Notes under the pieces: model-generated | Told to the model about the DNA's origin: nothing | Database searches by the model: none | What the model saw: the letters and a program-made list of their open reading frames with translations, nothing else | Position numbers and translations under genes: made by a program | In this document: one piece after another, positions 1 through 5,526 of the stretch | Position numbering within the stretch: position 1 is the first letter of the stretch | Layout: every line of letters starts with the position of its first letter | NCBI GenBank assembly: GCA_030671745.1 | Contig: DAOVHT010000029.1 | Span: 1-12,005 of the forward strand | DNA length: 12,005 nt | From: Candidatus Nanohaloarchaea archaeon | GTDB lineage: Archaea; EX4484-52; GLR71 | Direction of reading: 5' to 3'

Positions 1-355
1 CAGAATTTAAAAGTACACTCCTTATAGCTGCTATATTACCTGTAAACTCTTCACCGTCTATTGGTATTGTGTATAAATTAGTTTTGTTATTTCCAGCATT
101 ACCTTCAATAATTATATTACCGCCATCCATAAAACTACCAACATTGTTTCTAGCATCCCCCTCAACGATTATATCACTATATGACATCATATAACCAATA
201 TTATCTCTACCATTACCTTTAACTTTCATTTTACAATTCACAATATAACTACCTAAATAATCTTTAACATCCCCAATAATAGTTATTTCACTAGATCTCA
301 TTAAAGAAGCAATATTATCTTCAGTACCATCAGATATAATTATTTTCTTATCCAT
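1..355 (-). CDS. GXGXG beta-helix protein (FwdC/GltB C-terminal-like), 3' end outside window
   Basis: The reading frame starts at ATG 355-353 and stays open to the left edge (118 codons seen, no stop). The start is supported by a GGTG Shine-Dalgarno element about 7 nt upstream. The protein has short repeats of the form I-x-G-[DN]-x-x-[DN]-x-x-G: residues around IIGDVKDYLGSY, VKGNGRDNIGYMM, VEGDARNNVGSFMDGG and IEGNAGNN. This periodic glycine and aspartate/asparagine pattern is typical of the right-handed beta-helix GXGXG domain found at the C terminus of glutamate synthase large subunit and in formylmethanofuran dehydrogenase subunit C. Here the repeats begin almost at residue 20 with no preceding catalytic domain, so it is a stand-alone or FwdC-like GXGXG protein. 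In this family the domain is structural. Its substrate and partner cannot be told from the visible part. It lies downstream of rtcB, about 200 nt away, so it probably has its own promoter. Confidence 0.65.
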   Translation of the reverse strand, partial: MDKKIIISDGTEDNIASLMRSSEITIIGDVKDYLGSYIVNCKMKVKGNGRDNIGYMMSYSDIIVEGDARNNVGSFMDGGNIIIEGNAGNNKTNLYTIPIDGEEFTGNIAAIRSVLLNS

Positions 356-432
356 CTCAAAACACCATCTTTTTTAATAAATATTAATTATAATACATAA
401 TTCCTATAATACAATACATTATATCTTAATTA

Positions 433-441
433 TTTATAAAT
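433..441 (-). promoter_or_regulatory. Possible TATA box for the GXGXG gene
   Basis: The minus strand reads TTTATAAAT about 80 nt upstream of the ATG at 355. A transcript would start near 410 and have a leader of roughly 50 nt carrying the GGTG element. The whole 356-551 spacer is very AT-rich, so this match is weak. No gene is visible in the spacer. Confidence 0.3.
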
Positions 442-522
442 ATTATCATTAATCACCACAAATCGATAATAAAACAAAATTATTAATCCAATATTTAATA
501 AAACTACAGATACAAATCTAGA

Positions 523-548
523 AAAAAATTATAAAAACCACAAAAAAC
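523..548 (-). terminator. T-rich terminator after rtcB
   Basis: Directly after the TAG stop of rtcB (554-552) the minus strand has successive runs of six, five and seven T. T-runs without a strong hairpin are the usual archaeal intrinsic termination signal. Confidence 0.5.
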
Positions 549-551
549 CCA

Positions 552-1985
552 CTAACCTTTCAGCACACCCATAGGCCTAACCTTTGCCACAAGCTTACCG
601 ATACCGGCCGCGTCACTCACGCGCACAACCTCGTCAACATCCTTGTAGACCTGTGGCGCTTCCTCACATAATCCACGCCAACTGGCAGACCGGACAGCTA
701 TACCTTTTGCCTCAAGCTCTTTCTTAACAGTCTCGCCACGGAATTTCTTGACGGCCGCAAACCTGCTCATCACACGCCCTGCCCCGTGCGCAGTTGACCC
801 GAAAGTGGTCTCCATTGCCTTTTCAGTACCGGCCAAGACATAAGATGACGTACCCATCGACCCCGGAAGAAGTACCGGTTGACCTACAGCCCTATATTTC
901 TCAGGAACCTCGATTCGTCCCGGCGCAAATGACCGTGTCGCACCTTTTCTGTGGACTACCACATCCATCTTTTTACCGTCAACAGTGTGTGTCTCGCGCT
1001 TTGCAATGTTATGCGCAACATCATAGACAATCTCCATACCCAAATCCTGAGCATCACTCCCGAAAACTTTAGCAAAACTTTCACGGATCCAGTGCGCCAT
1101 CATCTGCCTGTTGACCCACGCATAATTAGCGGCCGCACTCATAGCACTATAATATTCCTGCCCCATATCACTTGAGAATGGCGCATTTATAAGTTCCCTG
1201 TCAGGAAGCCCGGCTATACCATACTTCTTTTCCATACTACGCAGATAATCAGATGCCACCTGATGTCCTAGACCACGAGACCCGGAATGCACCATGATAA
1301 CCACCTGCCCGGGTTCAGTAAACCCATAGACTTTAGCAGTATCAGCATCAAAAATCTCATCAACCGCCTGAATCTCAAGGAAATGATTACCCGAACCGAG
1401 ACTGCCGATCTGTGGCATCCCACGCTTGAAAGCATTATCAGAGACATAATTTATATCAGCACTTTTCATGCATCCGTTCTCTTCGAGACGTTTCTCATCG
1501 CCTTTCCACCCGAAACCATTATCGATCGCCCACCTGACACCTTTGGACATAATTTCTGAAAGTTCATCCCTTGAAAACTTGAGCTTTGCATTCTTACCGA
1601 GACCGGCAGGCACATTATTGACAATCTCATTCAAAAGATTGACTTTCCTCTTATCAAAATCCTCTTTCTTGAGATCAGTCCTTATAAGACGTACACCGCA
1701 ATTGATATCATAACCGACACCGCCCGGACTGATTACACCCTCTTCAACAGAAAATGCAGCAACGCCACCGATAGAGAAACCATATCCCTGATGCGCATCT
1801 GGCATGGCATAAGAATGCTTGACAATACCGGGAAGACAGGCAACATTAGACACCTGTGAAAGCGTCTTGTCAAGTTTCATGTTCTTCATGAGCGCATCCG
1901 ATGCATAGACTCTTGCAGAAACATTCATCTTACCAGATTTAGGAATTTCCCAAATGACATCATCAATCTTTTTTACATCAACCAT
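552..1985 (-). CDS. rtcB: RNA-splicing ligase RtcB (tRNA 3'-phosphate/5'-OH ligase)
   Basis: RtcB joins the 2',3'-cyclic phosphate end of a 5' tRNA half to the 5'-OH of the 3' half, using GTP and Mn2+. In archaea this follows cleavage by the splicing endonuclease. All family landmarks are visible, numbered from the GTG at 1994: metal ligands D96 and C99 in GYDINCGVR, N203/H204/E207 in SGNHFLEIQ, H236 in VHSGSRG, H328 in YDVAHNIAKRE, the guanylylated histidine H403 in TAHGAGRVMSR, EEAPQVYKDVDEV near 444-456, and a C-terminal KG ending. Length (477 or 480 aa) matches stand-alone archaeal RtcB of about 480 residues. There is no hedgehog/intein insertion. The frame can also begin at GTG 1994, but ATG 1985 follows a GTGAGTGAT Shine-Dalgarno-like stretch and gives the start MVDVKK, so I prefer it. 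The gene is clearly GC-richer than its neighbours. It lies 67 nt downstream of archease, its activator, and both could share a transcript. Confidence 0.96.
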   Translation of the reverse strand: MVDVKKIDDVIWEIPKSGKMNVSARVYASDALMKNMKLDKTLSQVSNVACLPGIVKHSYAMPDAHQGYGFSIGGVAAFSVEEGVISPGGVGYDINCGVRLIRTDLKKEDFDKRKVNLLNEIVNNVPAGLGKNAKLKFSRDELSEIMSKGVRWAIDNGFGWKGDEKRLEENGCMKSADINYVSDNAFKRGMPQIGSLGSGNHFLEIQAVDEIFDADTAKVYGFTEPGQVVIMVHSGSRGLGHQVASDYLRSMEKKYGIAGLPDRELINAPFSSDMGQEYYSAMSAAANYAWVNRQMMAHWIRESFAKVFGSDAQDLGMEIVYDVAHNIAKRETHTVDGKKMDVVVHRKGATRSFAPGRIEVPEKYRAVGQPVLLPGSMGTSSYVLAGTEKAMETTFGSTAHGAGRVMSRFAAVKKFRGETVKKELEAKGIAVRSASWRGLCEEAPQVYKDVDEVVRVSDAAGIGKLVAKVRPMGVLKG

Positions 1986-2035
1986 AAGAATCACTCACAC
2001 ACTACCAATTATAATAACTAAATTTGTATCTTAAT

Positions 2036-2043
2036 TTTAAATA
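2036..2043 (-). promoter_or_regulatory. Possible TATA box for rtcB
   Basis: TATTTAAA on the minus strand lies about 50 nt upstream of the preferred ATG at 1985, between archease and rtcB. A start site near 2012 would leave a short leader containing the GTGAGTGAT element. rtcB could therefore be transcribed on its own as well as from the archease promoter. Confidence 0.35.
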
Positions 2044-2052
2044 GATTAAAAA

Positions 2053-2487
2053 TCATCGGTCTACAACAACAGTAATCTGCCACACACCATCTTTCTCTTT
2101 TATCTCCATATCATTATAGGTGACAGCCTTGACAAAACCTAAAAGGTCATAATCATCAGATATGGTATCCCCTGTAAACTCGGCATCAAGACTATAACCA
2201 TCATCAATTTCAACAATAACAATCTTATCCACAAAGGACAGTATAAAATTCTCAGAGTCAAGCAGGACCAAAAGATTTTCAAGCCAGTCATAAAGCAATG
2301 ATTCAATATCTTCAGCCTCAATCTTCAACGATTTCTTAACCACGGGTTTAACTGTTTCAGGTTCAACCATTACAGAAAACATAGCAAGCGCAGCATTAGA
2401 AAATGCATCCTCACGAGTTTTTCCGTAAGCAGTAAACTTAGCATCAGCCGTATGAGGTAAAAATTCATATTTTTTAAAACAGACCAT
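2053..2487 (-). CDS. Archease, RtcB activator
   Basis: Archease speeds RtcB guanylylation and gives it multiple turnover, and it acts in tRNA splicing. The 144-residue protein shows the family pattern from end to end: YEFLPHTADAKFTAYGKTREDAF at residues 7-29, including the HTAD motif with metal-binding D15; ED-x-E-x-LLYDWLENLL around 60-75; an FTGD segment; VKAVTYND near 120; and a C-terminal VVVDR with the conserved penultimate aspartate. Length is typical (about 140 aa). The start is ATG 2487: a TATA-like TTATATATT is centred about 28 nt upstream, so the mRNA is probably leaderless, and AAAGGT immediately before ATG is too close to act as a normal ribosome site. It precedes rtcB on the same strand, the pairing widely seen in archaea. 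Confidence 0.93.
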   Translation of the reverse strand: MVCFKKYEFLPHTADAKFTAYGKTREDAFSNAALAMFSVMVEPETVKPVVKKSLKIEAEDIESLLYDWLENLLVLLDSENFILSFVDKIVIVEIDDGYSLDAEFTGDTISDDYDLLGFVKAVTYNDMEIKEKDGVWQITVVVDR

Positions 2488-2510
2488 ACCTTTATTTGTG
2501 ACGATAATAT

Positions 2511-2519
2511 TAATATATA
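2511..2519 (-). promoter_or_regulatory. TATA box of archease (leaderless)
   Basis: The minus strand carries TTATATATT centred about 28 nt before the ATG at 2487. This spacing would place the transcription start at or next to the start codon. Confidence 0.5.
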
Positions 2520-2549
2520 ATCACTTACAACAATACAAAAAACATAGAA

Positions 2550-3122
2550 CTAATTACCCTCAAGAATTATGTCAATATCTTTACTTGTATCCAAAAGAAC
2601 AGAAAAATCATCCATCAAAACCATTTTAACCTGCACTCCGGTTAAACCATCACTAGGATTATATTTAATATTCAATAATGATTTATATTCAAAGTTAAAA
2701 TCATCATTATCAACCACAATAAACTCATAACTATAAGGAAGCACTTGGCTAATACCATAATCAACAGAATCTAAAAAATCATCAAACTTCTTTAAATAAT
2801 CCTTAGGACTACTCAAAAAAATCTCATCTCTTGAACCAACATAAACTGGATTCTTAAGATTAACAGAATCATCAAGATTATAACCATCATAAAAAATACA
2901 ACCTAACAACTTTGTTTTATCTCTATCTGTAGCAGTATGAATATCAAAACAATCAAAATCAAGACATAAAGAATACATTTGAGAAGTAATAGGAGATATA
3001 ACAATATTAACGCCACCATCAACTTTACATTCAAATGGCTCAGAATTAATTAAATCAATATTATCAGAACTACGAAATTGTTTATCATATTCTTTCAATA
3101 CATCTGAAATTTGAGAGCTCAT
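2550..3122 (-). CDS. Uncharacterised acidic protein, 190 aa
   Basis: I do not recognise this protein. It is 190 residues long and soluble-looking, with no signal peptide or membrane segment. It is rich in aspartate, including a DFDCFDIH stretch near residue 54 and VVDNDDFNFEYKS near 136. Alternating hydrophobic stretches (residues 34-60, 126-150 and 160-188) suggest a mainly beta or alpha/beta fold, but no catalytic motif stands out. The start ATG 3122 is preceded by GTGAT with a 4-nt gap. A TATA-like TTTATAAA lies about 40 nt upstream, giving a leader of about 13 nt. The gene is more AT-rich than rtcB. It sits between the intron-containing tRNA-Ser and archease/rtcB, 62 nt upstream of archease on the same strand. 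A link to RNA processing is only a guess from position. Confidence 0.75.
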   Translation of the reverse strand: MSSQISDVLKEYDKQFRSSDNIDLINSEPFECKVDGGVNIVISPITSQMYSLCLDFDCFDIHTATDRDKTKLLGCIFYDGYNLDDSVNLKNPVYVGSRDEIFLSSPKDYLKKFDDFLDSVDYGISQVLPYSYEFIVVDNDDFNFEYKSLLNIKYNPSDGLTGVQVKMVLMDDFSVLLDTSKDIDIILEGN

Positions 3123-3158
3123 TTAAATCACAAGAGATAAATTATAATAACTTATAAT

Positions 3159-3166
3159 TTTATAAA
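3159..3166 (-). promoter_or_regulatory. TATA box for the 190-aa protein gene
   Basis: TTTATAAA on the minus strand is centred about 40 nt before ATG 3122. This predicts a start near 3135 and a short leader that contains the GTGAT ribosome site. Confidence 0.45.
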
Positions 3167-3181
3167 TATAACCAAAAATAG

Positions 3182-3188
3182 AAAAAAA
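3182..3188 (-). terminator. T7 terminator of tRNA-Ser
   Basis: The minus strand has seven T in a row one base after the discriminator G of the tRNA, followed by C and TATTTTT. This fits termination immediately downstream of the tRNA. Confidence 0.6.
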
Positions 3189-3189
3189 G

Positions 3190-3376
3190 CGTCGAGGATG
3201 TGAATTTCACAAAGAGACCCAATAGCGCAGTGTAATGCTGATAATAAAAATTGACTTCGCGCTGAAAGCGTGAACGTCAACTGCGCCTTGAGGGAGTCCC
3301 CTCATTTTGAACACACGTGAGCCGAAGCTCAGAAGCTTTCCAGGCTTCCGCCATGGCCGAGCTAGGCGACCTCGAC
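3190..3376 (-). tRNA. tRNA-Ser(GGA) with a 102-nt intron in the T loop
   Basis: Read on the minus strand, every part of a class II serine tRNA is present. The acceptor stem is GTCGAGG (3376-3370) with CCTCGAC (3197-3191), followed by discriminator G73 at 3190. U8 is at 3369. The D arm is GCC/GGC (3367-3365/3352-3350), with A14, G15, G18-G19 and A21. The anticodon stem is GAAGC/GCTTC (3348-3344/3336-3332) around the loop CTGGAAA, with U33 and anticodon GGA (3341-3339). The long variable arm is TGAGC-TTCG-GCTCA (3331-3318) with a cUUCGg tetraloop. C48 can pair with G15, and the T stem is GTGTG/CACAT (3316-3312/3202-3198). The T loop is interrupted; removing 3305-3204 gives TTCAAAT, the canonical loop with T54-A58. 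The spliced RNA is 85 nt. CCA is not encoded. It reads UCC and UCU codons. It lies 33 nt after uS10, possibly co-transcribed with it, or started from TATTTAT at 3403-3397. Confidence 0.93.
3204..3305 (-). other. Archaeal tRNA intron (position 59/60) with canonical BHB splice motif
   Basis: The junctions form a strict bulge-helix-bulge. The outer helix is the T stem. The 3-nt 3' bulge is ATT (3205-3203). The 4-bp helix is TTCA (3311-3308) with TGAA (3209-3206). The 3-nt 5' bulge is AAA (3307-3305). The inner helix has 11 pairs (3304-3294 with 3210-3220), five of them G-U. Cutting after the second base of each bulge, as archaeal splicing endonucleases do, releases 3305-3204 and joins A59 to U60. 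The rest of the intron is a long hairpin: GCGCAG/CTGCGC (3286-3281/3230-3225), TTGAC/GTCAA (3280-3276/3255-3251), TTC/GAA and CGC/GCG around the loop TTTCA. A 20-nt one-sided bulge (3250-3231) is on its 3' strand. No start codon with a useful reading frame was seen in it. Confidence 0.88.
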
Positions 3377-3392
3377 AAAAAAAATATAGAGT

Positions 3393-3403
3393 AAAAATAA
3401 ATA
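3393..3403 (-). promoter_or_regulatory. Possible TATA box of tRNA-Ser
   Basis: TATTTATTTTT on the minus strand is about 24 nt before the first tRNA base, in the 33-nt gap after uS10. It is AT-rich by context, so read-through from uS10 is an equal possibility. Confidence 0.3.
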
Positions 3404-3409
3404 CAGAGT

Positions 3410-3718
3410 TTAATCCTTAAGTTCAATCTCAATATGAACTCCATCAGGAATAGGAATTCTCATGATTCGTCTCAATGCTCGTTCATTCACACCAATATCA
3501 ATCAGTCTTTTATGAACACGCATTTCCCACTTTTCATAAGTCTCAGTACCATCAGCACATGGAGACTTTCTTGTAGTGACCTTAAGCCTTTTTGTAGGAA
3601 GAGGAATTGGACCGCGTACGCTAGCGCCAAATTTATCAGATATGTCTTTTATCTCTACGGCCAGCGTATTAAGCTTATTTATATCTATACTTGAAAGAGC
3701 TATCCTTGCTTTTTGCAT
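3410..3718 (-). CDS. rpsJ: 30S ribosomal protein uS10
   Basis: uS10 is a small-subunit head protein. The 102-residue product has the archaeal/eukaryal (S20e-like) sequence: KARIALSSIDINKLN at the N terminus, GASVRGPIPLPTKRLKVTTRKSPC at 31-54 (the extended loop that reaches into the head), the W-x-MRVHKRLIDI segment at 64-74 and a C-terminal IPIPDGVHIEIEL. Length is normal for archaea. The start ATG 3718 is preceded by AGGTG with a 9-nt gap. It follows EF-1A by 97 nt on the same strand and is itself followed by tRNA-Ser. EF-1A, uS10 and tRNA-Ser in this order is a translation gene cluster that I recall from other archaea. A T-rich stretch and a TATA-like TTATAAAAT lie in the gap, so it may be transcribed separately from EF-1A. 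Confidence 0.96.
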   Translation of the reverse strand: MQKARIALSSIDINKLNTLAVEIKDISDKFGASVRGPIPLPTKRLKVTTRKSPCADGTETYEKWEMRVHKRLIDIGVNERALRRIMRIPIPDGVHIEIELKD

Positions 3719-3765
3719 ATATCATTACACCTATTTTTAGAAGATGACTCACATCACCCTCACAT

Positions 3766-3774
3766 ATTTTATAA
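3766..3774 (-). promoter_or_regulatory. TATA box upstream of uS10
   Basis: TTATAAAAT on the minus strand lies about 50 nt upstream of the uS10 ATG. It predicts a start near 3743 and a leader of about 25 nt with the AGGTG ribosome site. A GAGGGTGATG stretch between the two has no matching start codon. Confidence 0.4.
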
Positions 3775-3779
3775 TCTTG

Positions 3780-3813
3780 AATTTATTAAAAAAATAAAAA
3801 AAGTAAAAAAGGA
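3780..3813 (-). terminator. T-rich terminator after EF-1A
   Basis: Just after the EF-1A stop the minus strand has runs of six, seven and eight T within about 30 nt. This fits archaeal termination between EF-1A and uS10. Confidence 0.5.
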
Positions 3814-3815
3814 AA

Positions 3816-5087
3816 TTATTCCTTCCTTTTAACTAGATCCATACAAAGACCAGCAGCGATTGTCTGACCCATATCTCTTATAGCAAATCTTGCCATCTGA
3901 GGCAATTCACTATTTTTCTCAATAGACATTGGTTTTGTTGGTACGCATTTGATTATCGCAGCATCTCCAGCTTTAATGAAATCTGGATTTTCTTCAACAA
4001 CTTCACCAGTTGCAGGATTAATCTTTTTAACGATTTCAGTAATCTTACATGCGATGTGTGCTGTACTTGCATGGAACACAGGAGTGTATCCTTTTGTAAT
4101 CACACTTGGATGCTGTAGAACAACAATCTGTGCAGTAAATTCTTCAACCATTGTAGGAGGGTTACTTGTTTCACCAAGAACATCTCCTCTTTTGACATCG
4201 TTCTTACCAAGACCTTTGATACTTACACCGACATTATCGCCAGGAAGTGCTTCAGTCATCTGTGTGTGATGCATCTCGATACTCTTGATTTCACCAGTCT
4301 TACCGGATGGCATTGAAACTACTTTCATACCAGGTTTAAGAACACCAGTCTCAACCTTACCCACAACAACTGCACCAATACCGGAAATTGTATAAACATC
4401 CTGTACTGGAAGTCTTAGTGGTTTATCAGTCGGTTTTGCAGGAACAGTAAATCCATCAAGTACTTGTAGAAGTGTTTCTCCCTTATACCAACCTAAGTTT
4501 TCTGATGGTTTTGATATGTTATCGCCAATCCATGCAGATACTGGAACAAATTTAATCTCATCAGTCTTATAACCTACAGACTGAAGAAGTTTTGTAGCAT
4601 CATCTACGATTTTGTTGAATTTAGCTTCATCATAACCGATAGTATCCATCTTGTTAACAGCTACAGTAAGCTGGTTTACACCAAGAGTTCGACAAAGGAA
4701 AACGTGTTCTTTTGTCTGTGTCATGATACCATCGTTTGCAGCAACTACAAGAATACCTGCATCTGCCTGACTTGCACCAGTAATCATGTTCTTGATGAAA
4801 TCTCTGTGTCCCGGAGCATCAATTAATGTAAAATAATACTTAGCAGTATCAAACCTCTTATGTGCAAGGTCTATAGTTACACCTCTTTCTCGTTCTTCCT
4901 TAACAGTATCCATAAGGAATGCAAACTTGAAAGTATCTTTCTTCAATTCTTTTGCTTTCTCTTCGAGTTTTCTCATTTCTTGTTCAGAAACATTACCAGT
5001 ATCAAATAACAATCTTCCGATTAGTGTTGATTTACCATGATCAACGTGTCCAATTGTTACAAGATTCATGTGTGGTTTATCAGCCAT
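3816..5087 (-). CDS. tuf: Translation elongation factor EF-1A (EF-Tu homologue)
   Basis: EF-1A delivers aminoacyl-tRNA to the ribosomal A site as a GTP complex. With the start used here (423 aa), the GTPase motifs are GHVDHGKST at 13-21, the RERGVTID switch near 66-73, DAPGH at 90-94, NKMD at 145-148 and SAW at 184-186. Beta-barrel domains 2 and 3 follow, with the usual HTQ-x-x-EA-x-PGDNVG segment and a C-terminal RFAIRDMGQTIAAG. The sequence and length are archaeal. The frame could begin five codons earlier at 5102, but those codons hold a perfect GGAGGT ribosome site 7 nt before ATG 5087, and MADKPHMNLV is the expected N terminus, so 5087 is the start. A TTTATAAAG box at 5229-5221 implies a leader of about 110 nt. 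uS10 and tRNA-Ser follow. Confidence 0.97.
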   Translation of the reverse strand: MADKPHMNLVTIGHVDHGKSTLIGRLLFDTGNVSEQEMRKLEEKAKELKKDTFKFAFLMDTVKEERERGVTIDLAHKRFDTAKYYFTLIDAPGHRDFIKNMITGASQADAGILVVAANDGIMTQTKEHVFLCRTLGVNQLTVAVNKMDTIGYDEAKFNKIVDDATKLLQSVGYKTDEIKFVPVSAWIGDNISKPSENLGWYKGETLLQVLDGFTVPAKPTDKPLRLPVQDVYTISGIGAVVVGKVETGVLKPGMKVVSMPSGKTGEIKSIEMHHTQMTEALPGDNVGVSIKGLGKNDVKRGDVLGETSNPPTMVEEFTAQIVVLQHPSVITKGYTPVFHASTAHIACKITEIVKKINPATGEVVEENPDFIKAGDAAIIKCVPTKPMSIEKNSELPQMARFAIRDMGQTIAAGLCMDLVKRKE

Positions 5088-5120
5088 ATAAATAACCTCC
5101 AAAATTATTTTGTCTTAAAA

Positions 5121-5136
5121 TGAACTGCATAGTTCA
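5121..5136. promoter_or_regulatory. Perfect inverted repeat in the EF-1A leader
   Basis: TGAACT-GCAT-AGTTCA is a perfect 6-bp inverted repeat with a 4-nt centre, 34 nt upstream of the EF-1A start codon and about 20 nt before its ribosome site. It could form a small leader hairpin or be a binding site for a dimeric regulator. No function can be read from sequence alone. Confidence 0.4.
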
Positions 5137-5175
5137 GTATAAGTAGTGTTATTGTATTAAAAACTTTTAAAAAGA

Positions 5176-5193
5176 TATGCTTTTTGCAGCATA
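5176..5193. promoter_or_regulatory. Hairpin near the 5' end of the EF-1A leader
   Basis: TATGCT and AGCATA pair around a 6-nt loop. If EF-1A is transcribed from the TATA box at 5229-5221, this hairpin lies within the first 25 nt of its mRNA, where it could protect the 5' end or take part in regulation. Confidence 0.4.
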
Positions 5194-5220
5194 CAACAAC
5201 AAAGCATGTTACAAGATGAA

Positions 5221-5229
5221 CTTTATAAA
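5221..5229 (-). promoter_or_regulatory. TATA box of EF-1A
   Basis: On the minus strand, ATAAGG precedes TTTATAAAG. It closely resembles the element upstream of EF-2 (CATAACCTTTATAAAAG), so I assign both to the elongation-factor genes. Predicted transcription start is near 5198. The core TTTATAAA is palindromic and could also act toward the plus-strand gene at 5309. Confidence 0.5.
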
Positions 5230-5279
5230 CCTTATGTCATACCCATAATTACAACAATTAACAGATGAATCAATAACAA

Positions 5280-5287
5280 TTTAAAAT
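5280..5287 (+). promoter_or_regulatory. TATA box of the zinc-ribbon gene (leaderless)
   Basis: TTTAAAAT is centred about 25 nt before ATG 5309. There is no ribosome site before that ATG, so a leaderless transcript is the simplest reading. Confidence 0.4.
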
Positions 5288-5308
5288 TAAATGTTTACAT
5301 AACCTGTC

Positions 5309-5458
5309 ATGACATCAGATATTTCGATGGATTGCTGTGAATGCGGACACAAGAACATAATCTCTATCAGCAAGTTCTATGATGCTTTTGACGGAACATT
5401 CACTTGCCAGAAATGCGGAATGTACCTTGATGATGCAAATGACGCATTGGATGAATAA
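5309..5458 (+). CDS. Small zinc-ribbon protein, 49 aa
   Basis: This short gene encodes 49 residues, with two zinc knuckles: C9-C10-E-C12-G-H and C33-Q-K-C36-G-M, separated by 20 residues. Two CxxC-type pairs at this spacing are the hallmark of a single treble-clef or zinc-ribbon fold that binds one Zn2+. C9 and C12 with C33 and C36 are the likely ligands, and C10 is extra. The tail is acidic (LDDANDALDE). The product is cytoplasmic. The first ATG at 5309 is preferred because of the TATA box 25 nt upstream; ATG 5327 would remove six residues and leave the ribbon intact. It is divergent from EF-1A and convergent with the 32-aa microprotein gene. Its codon use looks coding, with GC-rich third positions. 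Similar ribbons occur in transcription and ribosome-associated proteins, but I cannot name the family. Confidence 0.7.
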   Translation: MTSDISMDCCECGHKNIISISKFYDAFDGTFTCQKCGMYLDDANDALDE

Positions 5459-5489
5459 ATAATACCAATGAATAATATCAATAATAATT

Positions 5490-5525
5490 AAAAACAATTG
5501 AAAAAAATCAAAAAATAGATGAAAA
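5490..5525 (-). terminator. T-rich terminator after the acidic microprotein gene
   Basis: Downstream of the TGA at 5529-5527 the minus strand carries runs of five, six, seven and five T. It also separates this gene from the convergent zinc-ribbon gene. Confidence 0.4.
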
Positions 5526-5526
5526 A

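Noticed and set aside
794..1713. Plus-strand open frames opposite rtcB
   Set aside because: They overlap a fully conserved minus-strand gene, have no ribosome site, and their translations look like shadow sequence.
3204..3305. C/D box guide RNA inside the intron
   Set aside because: No RTGATGA and CTGA box pair with proper spacing was found on the intron strand.
3190..3376. GC-rich structured block considered as RNase P RNA, SRP RNA or 5S rRNA
   Set aside because: None of the conserved cores I know for those RNAs (RNase P CR-I/CR-V, SRP helix 8 GGAAGG motif, 5S loops) is present, whereas every tRNA-Ser element is in place on the minus strand.
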